Assembly: GCA_037176845.1 (NCBI GenBank)
Contig: JAYKXP010000040.1
Coordinates: forward strand, 248,001-312,000
DNA: 64,000 bases
From: Paramarasmius palmivorus
Lineage: Eukaryota > Basidiomycota > Agaricomycetes > Agaricales > Marasmiaceae
Direction: 5' to 3'
Shown: positions 47,877 through 59,079 of the stretch, piece by piece
How the letters are laid out: each line of letters begins with the position of its first letter
How positions within the stretch are numbered: the first letter of the stretch is position 1
The notes under the pieces: model-generated
The model's input: the letters and a program-made list of their open reading frames with translations, nothing else
The model's database searches: none
Told to the model about the DNA's origin: nothing
Position numbers and translations under genes: made by a program

Positions 47877-47893
47877 TGCCCTTTTGTGTGATG

Positions 47894-48900
47894 TCGACAT
47901 GTTTATTCACCTCATCCATCTTAACGCTCTGGGACAGATTCGTCCTGGCTAATACCCAGGTGGTGGGATCAATAGAAGGCACAGCCAAATGACAGACGCT
48001 ACGTAGAAGACGTCAACTTGAAAAGAAGAACTCAAGCGCCTCCCCAATACCATTCTCTTTGAGAACCAAAATCACTCAACGATTGACACTCTATCCCACG
48101 TGAAGATTGCGCGTTGCAGCGCATCAGAATAGCCGCGTCAGGAGCGCGAGTGTTGATGTTAACGGGGTCGAGCCCTCGGCTTCTCAGGGCACTTCTACAT
48201 ATTCCTGCTAACCACAACGAGATGATCAAACCACTAGTCGACCAAGACGTGGACATTGGTGCGGTATCAGAGCATTCATCGTTGGTATCAACCTGAATCT
48301 TCAGGTCAAGAACACAAAAAACAGCCATTCACGGCACGAAGAAACGGGTTGTTGGTTCAGCAGACACACGGTGACTGTTTCGACTAGTTCTTCTGACCGT
48401 TCAAATTCAATGGTAGGAATGGGCCTGACGCTGTTCGCTTTCGCTTTCCTGGACGTGTGGCTATTCGGATTCCTTCAATCCGTGTTCTATCTTCTCGCGA
48501 AGTCGAAGTGGGAATATGTGGTTCGAGGCCAAACCAAGTAGAGATCGAGGCATCATGCATATGGTTGTATGCCGCAACTGGGGGCGTGCTACGATCCACA
48601 TGGTTGACGGTTTCGATAAAGATGGCACCGGTTAAGATGTCGAACAAAAGCGCAATTGCGAGAGTTGGCTGAATCACTGCATTCGGAATAACATTGATGG
48701 ATGGATGATATGAGAGGACATCGAAACTCGGTTTTATTCAGAAGCTTGTGAATATTCCCAGGCATTGTACGTTTCTTTCGTGTTTCAACATGTACAAATA
48801 CTGGTCGAGGAGCTTCGATAGATGAGGATAGCTCGATATATGCTGCCTGCTGCACAACGGGGCTCTAAGTTTTGATATGTGTTTGTGGGTATTGATTTTT
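47894..48900. other. Spacer with a repeat shared with 51.5 kb
   Basis: 48165-48540 resembles 51470-51790 in the same orientation (shared 'CGAGCCCTCGGCTTCTC', '..CGACCA.GACGTGG', 'TTCGGATTCCT'). 48700-48900 is the decayed tail-coding and 3' part of 7TM copy 6, which includes a second stop (TAG) in the old frame. Confidence 0.5.
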
Positions 48901-50000
48901 TCAAGGAAGCGTCGACTGGAACAGCATCATGTAATAAACAATTCCCTAGTCACGGTGAGATTGTGAGTATGGTAGCGTCATCTCATTGTCAACTTACCAG
49001 AACTTGTATGAGCTGTGAACTCAGCCGTCAATAAGAATGTCTTCCAATAGAATCTCAGACTCACCGCTTGGTTAGGGATGGTACCCATGGGGCTATTACG
49101 CACGAGCGATACCAAGGCGAGCAGCAGGAAAGCGCTGTATAGTGCGCCAGATTCAATGACGAATGTGATGAAACGCTTAAGCACGCTGGATTGGCCGATC
49201 CCACTGCTGTACCGCTTGACTCTCCCGCTCACAACGCACACGCGAAATGTGATGAGCACTGATCGACACAGTTTGTTATCGTGATTATAAAGTGAAAAGG
49301 ACTCGAACTTACCAGTAAACCCAATACTCGAAGCCAGAGCCATAACCAGGAGTGCAATACTATTAATCCATATTTCATGGGGAATAGAGGCTTCAGCATT
49401 CTTCGTTCCTATTACAGAACGAACGGTGGAGTAAACCGCGAGAGCTGTTGTTGAAATGAGAAGAAATACGAAGGGATAAGTCACACGTTTGTTGCCCCCC
49501 CAAACGATGTGAAGCCGATATACCTGACCCATATAAGCATAGGCTCATCGGGATACAAAAGGCTTACCCAGGATGCATCCCCAAGAATGATCTGGATCCC
49601 CGAAATGACTTGTTGAAGTAGAATTATGGTGATATTAACCTCTCCGAAAATACCTCCCCCACTGCTGAGCCCTTGGAATATCTGATAGACGTTACATATA
49701 ACGTGCTATGTCATTCAACTCAGTACCAAAAGACAAAAAGTAACCAGGAAATACTTACTACAGAGGCCAGACAAAACATCATTAGCCCTATCACATGGAT
49801 ACGAATAATCTGCGATGTGATTGTCTTTCTAAAAGTTGCCACCAAGGTAATGATCATAAGCACTAGAAATCCACCTAATGGCCCACATCAATAAACGATA
49901 CTTGCTCGATAGCAAAACTGAACCTACCGTAAAGCATACACTCGATCAAGGCGGATAACACATAGAGCTTCACAGCTTGTAAGATGTCCGAATCAGTCAT
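48901..50000 (-). CDS. Seven-helix membrane protein, family copy 6, shortened tail
   Basis: Exons complement(48901-48945, 48998-49012, 49065-49258, 49313-49523, 49568-49705, 49759-49874, 49928-50000) give 263 aa. All seven helices and their splice sites are kept, but codon 15 of the last exon is TGA where copies 1 and 5 have CGA, so the cytosolic tail is lost. A further TAG replaces TGG of copy 5. Both changes are transitions. The only copy on the minus strand, with its own CTTATAAG promoter, it lies just outside the 12.6-kb element. It may still make a tail-less protein. Confidence 0.78.
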
Positions 50001-50034
50001 GGTAATGTATGATACACAGATTTTTGGCCTTTGA

Positions 50035-50042
50035 CTTATAAG
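50035..50042 (-). promoter_or_regulatory. TATA-like CTTATAAG before 7TM gene 6
   Basis: 35 bp upstream of the ATG on the minus strand, with the same CAAAGGCCAAAAATCTGTG block as copies 2 and 4. Confidence 0.6.
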
Positions 50043-52084
50043 TCGGAGCCATAGATGTGCAACGATCTCCCTGTGCTGATATTAATGATGATACTTAAAT
50101 GACACTGAATTCAATACGATTATTTCTCACGATCTTGCTGCTGTCATTGCGACAAATCACAATGTAGTCCATGGGCAATAAGACAAAATTGATCGTGGGA
50201 TAATACAATATAAATAATCGAGCTGTATCTGACTTCTATATGATATATACATGGAGTTTATGCTGTACAAAATCAAACACTGCTGTAACGAAACGATCAC
50301 GAGTGCCCAGTAACACAGTTTTGCAGTCAAGAGTTCCCAGCATTAATGAATACAGAAGATGGACCTGGGGGTACCAATGATTAATTAAATTCTACACGTT
50401 CCCCTGTGACTGTGATTGTTAAATGTCAATCCTCGACGAAGACTCGCTGAGGATGAACGTAAGCCCACGATTCGAAAGCCCATTTTGTCGCTAGTTCTGC
50501 TACACATGTCGAAGTCGTTGAGCTCACAATCGAGATATGAATCATGTCCTCGTGATAAAAAGTCCAATATACCATTCAAAATACTCAAAAGTTATTTTTG
50601 AGTGTATACACAAAACGAGGCTCTTGTAGACATATACACGTAACATTTCCTCCTCCGAGTACATACATACACGTATGTGCACTGCCATATGTGTGTGTCA
50701 ATCATTTACTCATGCACATGCAGTTTGATATAAACAATAAATATATTATTATTCATATCTTTGGTAGGATAGCCATGTTAATACAAAGGTATGTGTTATC
50801 TCATCAAGTGAGTATGTACACGGAGATATCAACTAACTAGATAGCATTTAAAGACTTGGGAGCAGTGGATGTTCAGGAGAGAAGTCAAGGGTGTTCTGAT
50901 GAGCTGGCGGCTTCGTAAAGCTTGAGTGCTCCGCACCGCCTTCAATATCCCGGCATCTCCCAATACTCCCCAACATTCCCATCTTTTACTACACCCCTTT
51001 TCAGTACATGCCAGAAGAAAGCAGAGGGGTAGTTGGGTGCAGTTTCATTTAGTATGGGACAAAGCTGACCGAAACGAATTATATGCGACATTAATTGATG
51101 CGACGGTGGAATGAGTTTCATGTCCACTTGATCACTTTCCAAGAACAATGGTCACAATAGATATGTGTGAAATGGAATCTGATTTCAAGACATAGAAGAT
51201 AGTATCTTTGCTATTTTATGTGGCAATACACTGACCGTACTGCCAAATGCGATGAAGGAAACAGTGTCTGATGTTTTGCATTTGGTCGAAACATTCTACA
51301 CGCATGGTGTTAAATAAAAACAAGGACGGTGATATTTCAATAGTGTTACTTGCAAAGGTCTAGCTTTAATGTTGGCATGAACGAACCAGATGGCCTTTGT
51401 TTGATGTTGCATGGCTATGCTTTGGCTCAAGAACAAAATATGAAGGTTGGACTAGAATGTCCCGGGAGTCGAGCCCTCGGCTTCTCGGAGCAGTTAGCAG
51501 CGAGATTTTGACCACGAGATGATTTAACCACTAATCGACCAGGACGTGGTCGTTAGTGCGGAATCAGGACATCCAATGTTGGCAAGTCAATGTGAATCTC
51601 TAGGTCAAGGACCATTTGTTACGTGTTCGCGCCGCAAAGAAGATTGGTTGGTTCGACGATCCAGCGTTCATGGCCGTCGGGGTTGAGAAGTAGGAATGGT
51701 TCGCTTTCCTTCCTGACCATGGGAATTTGGATGTGTGGTTATTCGGATTCCTACGATCCGTGTTTTATCTTACGGGGTACGGTCATGTTCAAGTGGTATT
51801 TCGGCAGAGAAGGAATGAGCCACGAATTAGCAAAGGAAAAGAAAGATCGTTGACCAGATTGTTTCTGATTCTAGCGCCCTTAGCGTCGTAGTAACGTGTA
51901 GTGTTCAGGTTATTGTCGGTGTAGTTCCGATAGCTTGCCGTTCGCTAGTCGAAGCTAGTACTTTGATTAGTAGGTAGAGACGAAGGGGAGCGGTACTTGC
52001 CTGACCTTGACACCTATCCACCGCTTATGCCGAGAACTTGAGTCATCGGAAGATGTTACTGTGAGACAACGTGCTTTGGGAGAA
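50043..52084. other. Gene-poor spacer
   Basis: 50050-50470 is the inverted equivalent of the K remnant plus promoter block before copies 3 and 4 (reverse of 24.95-25.75 kb), including a GTGACTGTGATTG word at 50405. 50600-50820 is AT-rich with short ATACA/GTGTGT runs. 51470-51790 is the second copy of the 48.2-kb repeat. No gene recognised. Confidence 0.5.
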
Positions 52085-53618
52085 ACACAAGGACGATGAT
52101 GGCTGTTCAGTTGAAAGGAAGGCGCGTTACGCAATTTGTGACTCAAAGAGTAGTGACTGGTGACTGTGACTGTCACACCTCTCCTCGTCATTTCGCGTCC
52201 ATCGTCGGCATCCTCAATCCTTGTCTTTTATCCACGGTAAGTCTTCCAAAATTGGGGAGGTGAAAGAAATAATTCTAAGCCTCCATATACTCGCGACATA
52301 GACCCAGAATGAAGCTCATCAGTACTTACCATACGTCGACTTTTTCAATCATACTGTATATTTCAAGCCTCGATTTCTAGTCTTTTGACCTCCATCGTTC
52401 CGCAAACACATCTGAAACGAATTGAGACGTGTTTATTTATCACTTTCTGCACTCCCGTTGCTCAAGTTGTCCGCCTTCCTCGATACAAGCCCGTAGGATG
52501 TGCAACGGCTGTGTACGCTTTCCGCTCCTCCCACCTAGAAAAGACGCTTACTATCTGTGTACAGTTTGACTATCTACCGCATAAGAAAGACCTTTCTACT
52601 CCTTTCGACTCTTTGTTATAGGTACCTCGACACGTTAGCCAATCTACGAGGGATATCGTGTATCTCCAGGGACCTTCGTACGTGTTACATCTCTCCGAAT
52701 TTGCTAGTCCTAATCCCAATCGGTTTTCTCCCAGCACTGCAACTCCGCACTACTCCTCCACCTCTTTCTTCCCTGCCGCACCTCGTGCTCCTTTTCTTAC
52801 CTCGACGTAACACTCCTATGTCGACCTTCCTCCTCCCCCCCACTGGACGCGCTTCTCCGCCTCCTGCCCGCAATGCCCTAGCACAAAACGTATTCTCCCC
52901 ACCACTCCTGCGTAACAAAACTCCGATCGTTGGTCTGTAGGAACACCAGTGTACGGTGGCTCTCGTTTACCTCCAAGGACCTTGGTACGTCATATTCCTC
53001 TCCAAATCTGCTTTCACTAACGCGCATTGTATAGCTCTGGGCTCATGCCTTCCAGAACTTGAACTTGACACTGCGTCTCCGCTTCTATCCTCGTTTTTCC
53101 TTTCACCACCTCAGCGTGATACACCACACATCCACGTCGACGTTCCTCCTTCTCCGCTGGACGTATTCCTCTGCCTCCTCCTATGTCCGTCTTGCCTTCC
53201 GCTTGACAATAGACAACAGCACCGTAGGAAGGATCAACGAAAACGACAAAAGGTTTCAGTCACGTGCGTTCTCCATCACTCCCATCCAGATACAGCGCTT
53301 ACCATTTGTCTATAGAAAACCCTCTCCCGCATCTCGAACTCGAGAATCTTCTCGCCGCCGCCGACTCCATAGGAACGCTGCTATCTGTTTTGCCCCAGGG
53401 CGCAGCTCGCGGGTACTAATCCCGGCTCATGCTTCTCAGACCATGAACTTGAGAAGACATTCCAGCAACCTACATCCTCTCCTCCATTCTTTCCTTTCCC
53501 TCCCTTGCTCTCAACTATTTCGACGTGATACATCCACTTCCGAACGGTGGCTAGGCCGAGTCACGAGACCTCGATACGGTTCCGGTATCGTGACGGGTAC
53601 ACGAGGCATGCAAAGCAT
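52085..53618 (+). repeat. Segment F, copy 5
   Basis: Palindrome TGTGACTGTCACA at 52165-52177, intron-like GTAAGT piece at 52238, exon-like block (LDTLANLRGISCISRDLR). Copy 5 keeps the longest second block, LRLRFYPRFSFHHLSVIHHT near 53070-53130. It ends at an intact tRNA pair. Function unknown. Confidence 0.55.
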
Positions 53619-53712
53619 GGTTCGATGGCGTAGTTGGTTATCGCATCTGTCTAACATTGCGCTGTGGAACGGAATGCACAGAAGGTCCCCAGTTCGAGCC
53701 TGGGTCGAATCA
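53619..53712 (+). tRNA. tRNA-Val(AAC), with 20-nt intron
   Basis: Exons 53619-53656 and 53677-53712 are identical to the copy at 465, and the intron at 53657-53676 is different. A T5 run at 53732-53736 separates it from the tRNA-Ala 78 bp downstream, so the two are probably transcribed separately. Confidence 0.96.
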
Positions 53713-53790
53713 ATCAATCGAGGCGAGTCTCTTTTTCTTTCCGTCCCTTCATCGAGTGTACCCATTTCCCGCCGCCCTTGTGGTGTCAAA

Positions 53791-53879
53791 GGGCACATGG
53801 TGTAGTTGGTTATCACATCCGCTTAGCATCACAGGGAGGCTTCTGCGGGGGGTGCTGGGTTCAATTCCCAGTGTGTCCA
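53791..53879 (+). tRNA. tRNA-Ala(AGC), with 15-nt intron
   Basis: Exons 53791-53828 and 53844-53879 are identical to those at 873 and 60793. The intron at 53829-53843 is the shortest in the set. A run of eight Ts lies about 20 bp downstream (53900-53907). Confidence 0.96.
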
Positions 53880-54143
53880 TGATTGGAATCGATCAACTTT
53901 TTTTTATTGATCAGTTGTTCAGTCTAATGAATCTTCGTTACTCAGCGATATATTTCTGTCAAGTTCGAGTATATCGCGGGATTTGGCGTTCGACAATATT
54001 TGGGAATCTGAAACTTGCGCGCAGGCAGTGTCGTTTTCGTTGCTGTCTACACTGAGGCACATGTGGCCAAGAGTACTTATCGTTCAGCTCATCACCTCTT
54101 ATATCCTAACTACAAGACGCCCACGTCAATTTTTGGGCATCTC

Positions 54144-55190
54144 TTAGCTAAACGTATTAATATCAGGATCATAAACCCCGCCACACTCAGCCAACCTCCT
54201 CCACAAAAGCCCATCTCTCTTCAACCGCTCCTCCAAACTCCCTTCCACAATAATGCATCGATAAAACAACTTCGTCAGTGTATACAGATCGGTGAACGGC
54301 GCTCGTTCCTCTGCGTATCCACTAAAGTCCACTTTAACATCATTATGCCAGTCGATGAACACGACTCGGATATTGATTTCGTCGAATAGAGCATTACGTT
54401 CTGCGATGTCGAGGTGATATATGACCAGCCGGTGTGCGGTTTCTATGAATTTGAGGGTGGACATGAACTTTTGATTCGGTGGTCACTGGTTAGTTAATAG
54501 TCCAACAACGCAGTCGCGAAAAAAATGCTCACGAGAGCAAAATAAACCTCCGGATCTTCCAGTCTCTTAAACGCCGCACAGTCGTCGTCGAGAATAATAT
54601 CACTGAATTTCCGGGGAATGTATTCCAGGACAAGAACGTCCGATTCTTCGTCCCAAGGCAGGTTCACCTACAAGTTTTCTGTCAGTCGAAGTCGCGTTAG
54701 TGGTTTAGAATACACGCACCCTAAACTTGCCGAAACAGTACGGTATATCTTTCCCTTGATATTCCTCCAATTTCATGTAGGCCTCGTATTGGCATCCCAC
54801 TAATTCCTGTGGGGTACGGTACAGTTTCAAATCCACACTCTCAGTGGTTGGTAATGGGAGCTTTGATGGTATGAAGAATTTGAGTACAACCGTGACGCTG
54901 GTCATTGCGGAAGAGACTGTTGGGACTTGTGCAAGCCATACTTCGGAGAATCTGTTTTCGCCGTTTTGAAGTTGTTTAGAAAGCGTAAAGGTGGTTTCTA
55001 TACCGAAGGGAAGATGTGGGAGTGGCCTGTAACCACTTTGGTCCGCTTGAACGGGAACGGGGGGTTGTTGTGGGATAATAGAGAATGAGTAGCCGATATG
55101 TAGACCCATTTTCTCTTTTGATGCCTTGGAAATCGACTGGATCTGTGATCGATAGCCGTCCAAGTCTTCGGGGTCGAAAAGGATATTCAT
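54144..55190 (-). CDS. Kinase-like protein K with a complete catalytic site
   Basis: Exons complement(54144-54467, 54533-54667, 54720-55190) join in phase to 309 aa. It follows the protein kinase/phosphotransferase-like fold: VVLKFF with Lys104, QYEAYMKL with Glu136, DVLVLEYIPRKF as hinge (about 167-178), the catalytic loop YHLDIAERN with Asp222 and Asn227, and VVFIDW with metal-binding Asp241. All key residues are present, unlike the plus-strand paralogues. The start aligns with MDPFDPNDQ of the 27-kb gene; an upstream in-frame ATG at 55253 would add 21 residues. Such single-domain kinase-like proteins are abundant in mushrooms; the substrate is unknown. Confidence 0.82.
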
Positions 55191-55620
55191 GAGGAACGTG
55201 AAGGAAAGAGTGACTCGCTTTGGGCCTTTATATATGCACGAGGCACTATGCACGCGGTGTCAATGGACCCAGAACAAGTCGGATCAGCGTACCCCTTCAT
55301 GTTCTGTAAACTCGTCCATAAGCGAATTGCTAACGAATGATCAATTAGAACCTGGTGGAACCGTACACGTGAGGCTTGATAACTCGGCTTCGATGGACGA
55401 TCTCCATGAGAAGAATTCCCTAGTGCCGTAGTATTCTTCGTGTATGGATGATAAATGTCGTCAAAATGTCGTGTGTTTCTTCAGTTCAAGGGGTACAGAC
55501 AAGATATCGCGAGGACTAGGAGAAGTGAGCTTTTACGGCGGTGCAATATGATGACGCCTGCTAGAAGTCCGAGAACTTGTTAAAAGAAATCGCTTGGAGG
55601 AGCATTGCAAGAACGTCGTG
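55191..55620 (+). other. Spacer with K exon-3 remnant
   Basis: 55434-55530 matches the end of K exon 3 on the plus strand (SSCMDDKCR .. QFKGYRQDIARTR), so a plus-strand K relic faces the intact minus-strand K gene. The same arrangement recurs at 58662-59080. Confidence 0.65.
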
Positions 55621-57054
55621 GTTGAAAAGAAAGCAACGCGTTACGCAATTGGATGGGTGACCTGTGACTGTGACTGTCACGCCTCTCCTCGTCATTTCGC
55701 GTCCATCATCGAATGTGCTATTCCTCGTCTCCCATCCTTGGTATGTCCCCCAAACTCGAGCAAGTGAAAGAGCTAACCGCAATTCTCAACATAGTCACGG
55801 CATGGCTTCAGAATCCAGTTTCTCGGTGTTCACTAGATGTCAACTTTTTCAATCACACTGGACGATTCAACGCCCTCATCTCTAATCTCTGTGCTTCAAT
55901 CCTTCCGCCGAGTCATCTCACTCGAATCAGGCCTGGTCTATTCACCGCCTCCTTCACTCTCATCTCCGGAACTGCTTGCTTTCCTTGACACCAGCCAGGA
56001 TGTGCGGCGGCTGCGTACGTCTTCCGTTACTCCCAGCCAGAAAAACACTTATTATTTCTGTTCAGGTCGACTACCCTCCGCATGAGGAAGACCTTTTTAC
56101 TCTCTCTGGCTACTTGCCCTGGTTACCTGGACATGTTCGTCAGTGTGCGAGGCGTATTATTCATTTTGAGCAAACTGGGTACGTGAAACCTCTCTACGAC
56201 TTTGCGGCTACCAGGACTAATCCTCGTCCACCTCTTCCTCAGTACTTGAACCGCATATTACTCCTCCGCCTCTATCCTCTTTTTCGTACCCGAACCCAGT
56301 AGCAACACCAGCGCACGAAGGCTATAGTTTATCTACAGGGACCTTGGTACGTCATACTCTTCTCCGAATCTACCTGTACTGACAAGCATTATATAGCTTC
56401 AGGTTTATGCACCCCAGCACTTTCCTCTACCTCGAGTCCCCGCCTTTATCCTCGTGCTCCCTATCACTACCTCGAGGTGATACACCACACCCACGTCGAC
56501 CTTCCTCATCCCTTGCTAGACATTCTTCCCCACCCCTTCATGCATCCAGCGCTATAGGAAGGCTCAAAGGAAACGATAAACGTATGTTGCCACTTTCATC
56601 CGAAGAAAGGCTCACCAATCGACCGTAGATTCACCAGCCTCCCCCAGCAGCGAGCATGGACCTTCTGCATAGGACAGGAAGGCCCCGTTAATAGATCAAA
56701 TAGGTGTTGTAGCCCTGGGAGCTCGGTATGCTGACATCAACGCTTGTACGCAGCTCGCCTGTATTAACCGCGATCCATACTTTCCAGAATTCGAACTCAA
56801 GATTCCTTTACCGCAATCTACATCCCCCCTCCATTACTTGCTACCTCCTTTCCCTTCCCGACTCCTAATCTGGCCACGGTCCCCAGCTACTTCAACGTGA
56901 TACACCCTTCTTCTTTCGAACGGTTCAGCATTTTCATGCTACCTCTGCAAATTTGCCGGTACTAACTGATACCCCAGGTTCCAGAGGAGATTACCGTTCA
57001 CCGATTCGTGAAGACCCTGAGCGAATGCCAAGGTCACGTTAGTTCACATTACAT
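55621..57054 (+). repeat. Segment F, copy 6
   Basis: GTGACTGTGACTGTCAC at 55664-55680, an intron-like GTATGT..CATAG at about 55740-55794, then DVNFFNHTGRFNALISNLCASILPP, close to copy 7. Further intron-like GTACG..CAG pieces at about 56016-56066 and 56180-56242. Frames are broken. Confidence 0.55.
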
Positions 57055-57149
57055 GGTTCGATGGCGTAGTTGGTTATCGCATCTGTCTAACATTCATCGG
57101 AGTGCGATTTGTCACACAGAAGGTCCCAGTTCGACCCTGGGTCGAATCA
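57055..57149 (+). tRNA. tRNA-Val(AAC) variant, with 22-nt intron
   Basis: Exon 1 (57055-57092) is identical to the other copies. Exon 2 (57115-57149) has lost one C in the variable loop (4 instead of 5 nt) and has C in place of G in the T loop. The cloverleaf still closes and the anticodon is unchanged, so it may work, perhaps poorly. A T5 run follows. Confidence 0.8.
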
Positions 57150-57233
57150 TGAACCTTTCTCCAGCCCCTCTTTTTCGTTTCTTCCACTATTTTGCGTATA
57201 AGCCTTCGGGCTCTCACGAAATGGAAAGGCAAT

Positions 57234-57302
57234 GGGCACATGCTGTAGTTGCCAGATATTTGTGTTTGCGGGGGGTGCTGGGTTCAATTCCCAGTGTGTC
57301 CA
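57234..57302 (+). pseudogene. tRNA-Ala pseudogene, D/anticodon arm deleted
   Basis: The acceptor stem (GGGCACA/TGTGTCC) and T arm are perfect, but the D loop runs straight into intron-like sequence and the 5' strand of the anticodon arm, including the anticodon, is missing. At 69 nt it cannot fold as a tRNA. Confidence 0.88.
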
Positions 57303-58399
57303 TGGATGTGCCTATGTGGTTCCTTTTTTGTATATGAAAGCCAGGTGCACGCGGTATGGTTATCGTCGTCCTCTAAGTACTCCCATCATCCAATGCTTAT
57401 CAGCTGGAGGCTAACGGTTCAGTGTTTCCTTGACTATACGAATCAGATACCCCGGCGTGTAACGGTTTGTAAACCGGGTGTCTGTGGAAGGCCTAGGATA
57501 GGTCTCGGGGCGAGGGAAAAAGCTGGAGTGTTGGTAACGCATACACCGAACCCACATGATTACGTCTTCTTTGATTCGCAGTCTTTTTTATCTCTCGTTG
57601 CTCAGCGATAAATTTAGAAACTCGAAACCTTAATATCGGGTGTATGGTGTATCATCACATCCGATGGAATCGAGTTCTGCTTCTGCATGTGTTCGGTTTA
57701 ATTTCCAACGTGTCCACTGACGCGTGTTGTTCGGAAGTGAGTCGCGTCATGCGCCTGCAGACTATCGATACCTTTCCCTGTGATCTATCATTATAATATA
57801 ATATCTAGTCCAGTTTGTGATTCTATTGTTCCGAGTTCACCAACGAATAATCTCCCCGCCAGCTTCCCATCCCAGAGAGCGTAAAACTAGATACTGTGTC
57901 AGACTCACAGCGCAGCCATCAAAAAAACAGCGATCCCTATATCATTGACATTATGGGTCAAATATCTTATCACTGTCCGACTCGGAGTCTCAGGGATCAA
58001 AAACGCACCTGTGTAATACCCAACTGCCGGATATCAGTGAGCCAACGAGTGCGCATTCGCCGACTAATGTCGCTGCCAGCTAAGGTCCCCCAATTTCATG
58101 GACCGGCGTTGAGAACGAAGAGCACAAGCTTAGAAGAATAAGCACTAGTTCAAGGATCCGAAGCGCGATGTACAGCTTGGGGCCGAGCTTATCCGTACAC
58201 GATGGAGACCACGCCATGTGATCCAATGGCCACGCAAATGTCAAAACCGCGGCGATGAAGCTTCACAAGAATGAAGTACTTGATCGGTCCTGTTATGAAA
58301 ATTTAGGTGTCAATGGCTAGTAGCACAACGAAACCGCGTACCAGACCTGTCCATGACAGTCCCAGAAGATAAACATCCATATCCAGAGGCAGTGTGCAA
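57303..58399. other. Spacer; degraded minus-strand transporter-like sequence
   Basis: At about 57990-58390 the minus strand holds hydrophobic pieces (KYFILVKLHRRGFDICVAIGSHG; LGPKLYIALRILELVLILLSL) separated by stops, possibly another permease relic. Not identifiable. Confidence 0.4.
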
Positions 58400-58661
58400 C
58401 CCAAACTTCGGAGAACCTTTTTTCACCGCTTTGAAGTAGGTTAGTAAGTTTGAAAGTAGTTTCTACACCGAGAGGAAGTCGTGGAAGTGGCCTGTAACCA
58501 CTTTATTTTGCTTGAACAGGAACGGATGGTTGGTGTGGGGTGATGGAAAATGAGTAGCCAATAGCTAGAGGATTGCTCTCCTTTGTTTCCGATTCCTTGG
58601 AAACCGACTGGATTTGTGATTGATAGCCATCCAAGTCTTCGGGGTCGAAAAGGATATTCAT
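58400..58661 (-). pseudogene. Kinase-like gene K, first-exon relic
   Basis: MNILFDPEDLDGYQSQIQSV matches the start of the 54-kb gene. CAA has become TAA at 58503-58505 (VQAK* where the gene has VQADQSGY). Homology stops after RFSEVWVAH, where unrelated sequence is joined. Duplicated from the 54-kb gene together with its flanks. Confidence 0.82.
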
Positions 58662-59079
58662 GATGGAAAGAGTGACACGCTTTGAGCCTTTATATATACA
58701 CGAAGCATAACTATGCACGCGGTGCCCATGGACGCAGGACAAGTCGGATCAGCGTACCCCCTCATGTTCTGTAAACTCGTCCCATCAGCAATTCGGAATC
58801 CGGATAAATTAGAACCTGTCGCATCGGACTGCACACCTGAGGCTCAATAACTCAGCGTCGATGGTCGATTTCCATACGACAAATCCCCTGACGCCGTGGA
58901 ATTCTTCGTGTATGGATGATAAATGCTACCAAAATGACGTCTGTGGGTACAGACAAGATATCGTGAGGGCTAGGGGAAGTGAGCATTTGCGGCAATGCAA
59001 TGACATGATACTCCCTAGAAGTCCGAGAGCTTGACAAGGGAAGCCACTTGATGGAAAGGCATGGGACGCTGCAAGAACG
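58662..59079 (+). other. Spacer with K exon-3 remnant
   Basis: 58680-58990 matches 55220-55530, including the SSCMDDKC piece at about 58905. No gene. Confidence 0.6.

Larger units (their letters stand above)
35290..47893. mobile_element. 12.6-kb element with 17-bp terminal inverted repeats carrying a Helitron RepHel gene
   Basis: CATCACACAAAAGGGCA at 35290-35306 has its exact reverse complement at 47877-47893. Subterminal zones on both sides are rich in GGTTATGAC / AACTCGTTATAAC words, and a GTTATTGGTGG word occurs inverted (35523-35533 and about 47555-47565). The flanks read ..GAACTC and TCGACATG..; a paralogous unoccupied site reads GAACTCGACA (27150 region), so a 2-bp TC duplication is possible. 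Inside are an open RepHel gene, a divergent accessory gene and a nested element. Canonical Helitrons have no such repeats, so this is either a Helitron variant with inverted ends or a Helitron inside a TIR element. Confidence 0.75.

Noticed and set aside
35290..47893. Calling the unit a Starship-like giant element
   Set aside because: No tyrosine-recombinase captain (DUF3435) is present; the only mobility gene is RepHel.
57234..57302. Working tRNA-Ala gene
   Set aside because: The acceptor and T arms are perfect, but the 5' strand of the anticodon arm, including the anticodon, is missing.
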